NCBI GenBank assembly: GCA_017622635.1
Contig: JAGAQS010000156.1
Coordinates: 1-5,838, forward strand
Reading direction: 5' to 3'
DNA: 5,838 nucleotides
Source of the DNA: Ruminococcus sp.
Lineage (GTDB): Bacteria > Bacillota > Clostridia > Oscillospirales > Ruminococcaceae
Positions within the stretch are counted from its first letter, which is position 1; each line of letters starts with the position of its first letter. The translations under genes and the position numbers were made by a program. Below the pieces are notes generated by a model, which saw nothing but the letters and a program-made list of their open reading frames with translations, was not told the origin of the DNA and made no database searches. Positions 5,517 to 5,838 of this stretch are shown here, one piece after another.

Positions 5517-5838
5517 TCCGTCCTGTATTTTTCAAGTTCTTCACGGGCAGTGTCAAGCATAAGTCTGCTGGGATTTTCACCACCCATAATTCTGGCAATT
5601 TCCGCTGTTCTGCCGTCAAGGTCAAGCTGTGTAACATGGGTTTCGGTACGGTCTGCGGTTGTTTCCTTTTCAATCAGAAGATGATTGTCTGCCATGACTG
5701 CTATCTGTGAAAGGTGAGTAACACATATAACCTGCCGTATTCTTCCGATTTCACGCAGTTTTATACCGATTTTACGGGCAGCCTTACCGCTTACACCCGT
5801 ATCTATTTCGTCAAAAATCATAGTCGGTATACTGTCCC
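5513..5838 (-). CDS. recN: DNA repair protein RecN, C-terminal part (5' end outside window)
   Basis: RecN is an SMC-like cytoplasmic ATPase that acts early in recombinational repair of double-strand breaks. Only the last 107 complete codons are visible; the frame is open to the window edge, so the gene continues beyond 5838. The fragment opens with the Walker B region, PTMIFDEIDTGVSGKAA, followed by the switch-histidine segment VTHLSQIAVMAD, which matches the RecN family almost residue for residue. Further on come an RTETHVTQL segment and an EIARIMGG segment, also usual in the RecN tail. The Walker A and signature motifs would lie upstream and cannot be seen. The ATG at 5821 is internal, not the start. 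The TGA stop overlaps the GTG of the next gene, so the two are probably translationally coupled. Nothing looks damaged in the visible part. Identification is secure. Confidence 0.95.
   Translation of the reverse strand, partial: DSIPTMIFDEIDTGVSGKAARKIGIKLREIGRIRQVICVTHLSQIAVMADNHLLIEKETTADRTETHVTQLDLDGRTAEIARIMGGENPSRLMLDTAREELEKYRTE

Noticed and set aside
5484..5684. Short plus-strand frame opposite recN
   Set aside because: It overlaps conserved RecN sequence and its serine-rich translation is typical of an antisense shadow.

Overview
All six recognisable genes in this window lie on the minus strand, so the transcription order runs from high to low coordinates. The order is recN (3' end only), a histidine-family phosphatase, hsdS copy 1, a GH42 beta-galactosidase, hsdS copy 2, dtd, and then the 5' end of a membrane-anchored protein. 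The AT-leaning composition, AGGTGA-type ribosome binding sites, clostridial-style HsdS proteins (LCPxGVE start, KQYEYYRD linkers) and a Zn-cysteine GH42 enzyme suggest a gut-type Clostridia member, perhaps Ruminococcus-like. That placement is inference, because no taxonomic marker is present.

Region by region. 5513-5838 is the C-terminal 107 codons of RecN. 4968-5516 is a 2-His phosphatase whose GTG start overlaps the recN stop. 3777-4964 and 655-1812 are two complete type I restriction specificity subunits, with no hsdM or hsdR in view. 1820-3793 is a complete GH42 glycosidase between them. 224-658 is D-aminoacyl-tRNA deacylase. 165-203 can fold into a terminator-like hairpin whose 3' arm is also the ribosome binding site of the last gene. 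1-164 is the start of a single-pass membrane protein. There is no gene-free stretch longer than about 60 bases, and no convincing promoter was found.

The five junctions from recN to dtd are overlaps or gaps of at most 7 bases, so the block reads as one translationally coupled operon. The housekeeping genes (recN, phosphatase, dtd) do not obviously need HsdS or GH42. The two hsdS genes look like cargo inserted into, or duplicated within, an ordinary operon. They share near-identical DNA at their 3' ends (about 93% over 148 bp), conserved DNA in the middle (about 82% over 80 bp), and similar first codons and leaders. Their target recognition domains are unrelated to each other and strongly AT-rich. 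The GH42 gene is therefore bracketed by direct repeats that could recombine to delete it or to build a chimeric HsdS.

The most interesting aspect is this arrangement: orphan specificity subunits placed as in-operon cassettes, each ending inside the Shine-Dalgarno sequence of the next gene. The window contains no recombinase and no obviously new enzyme family.
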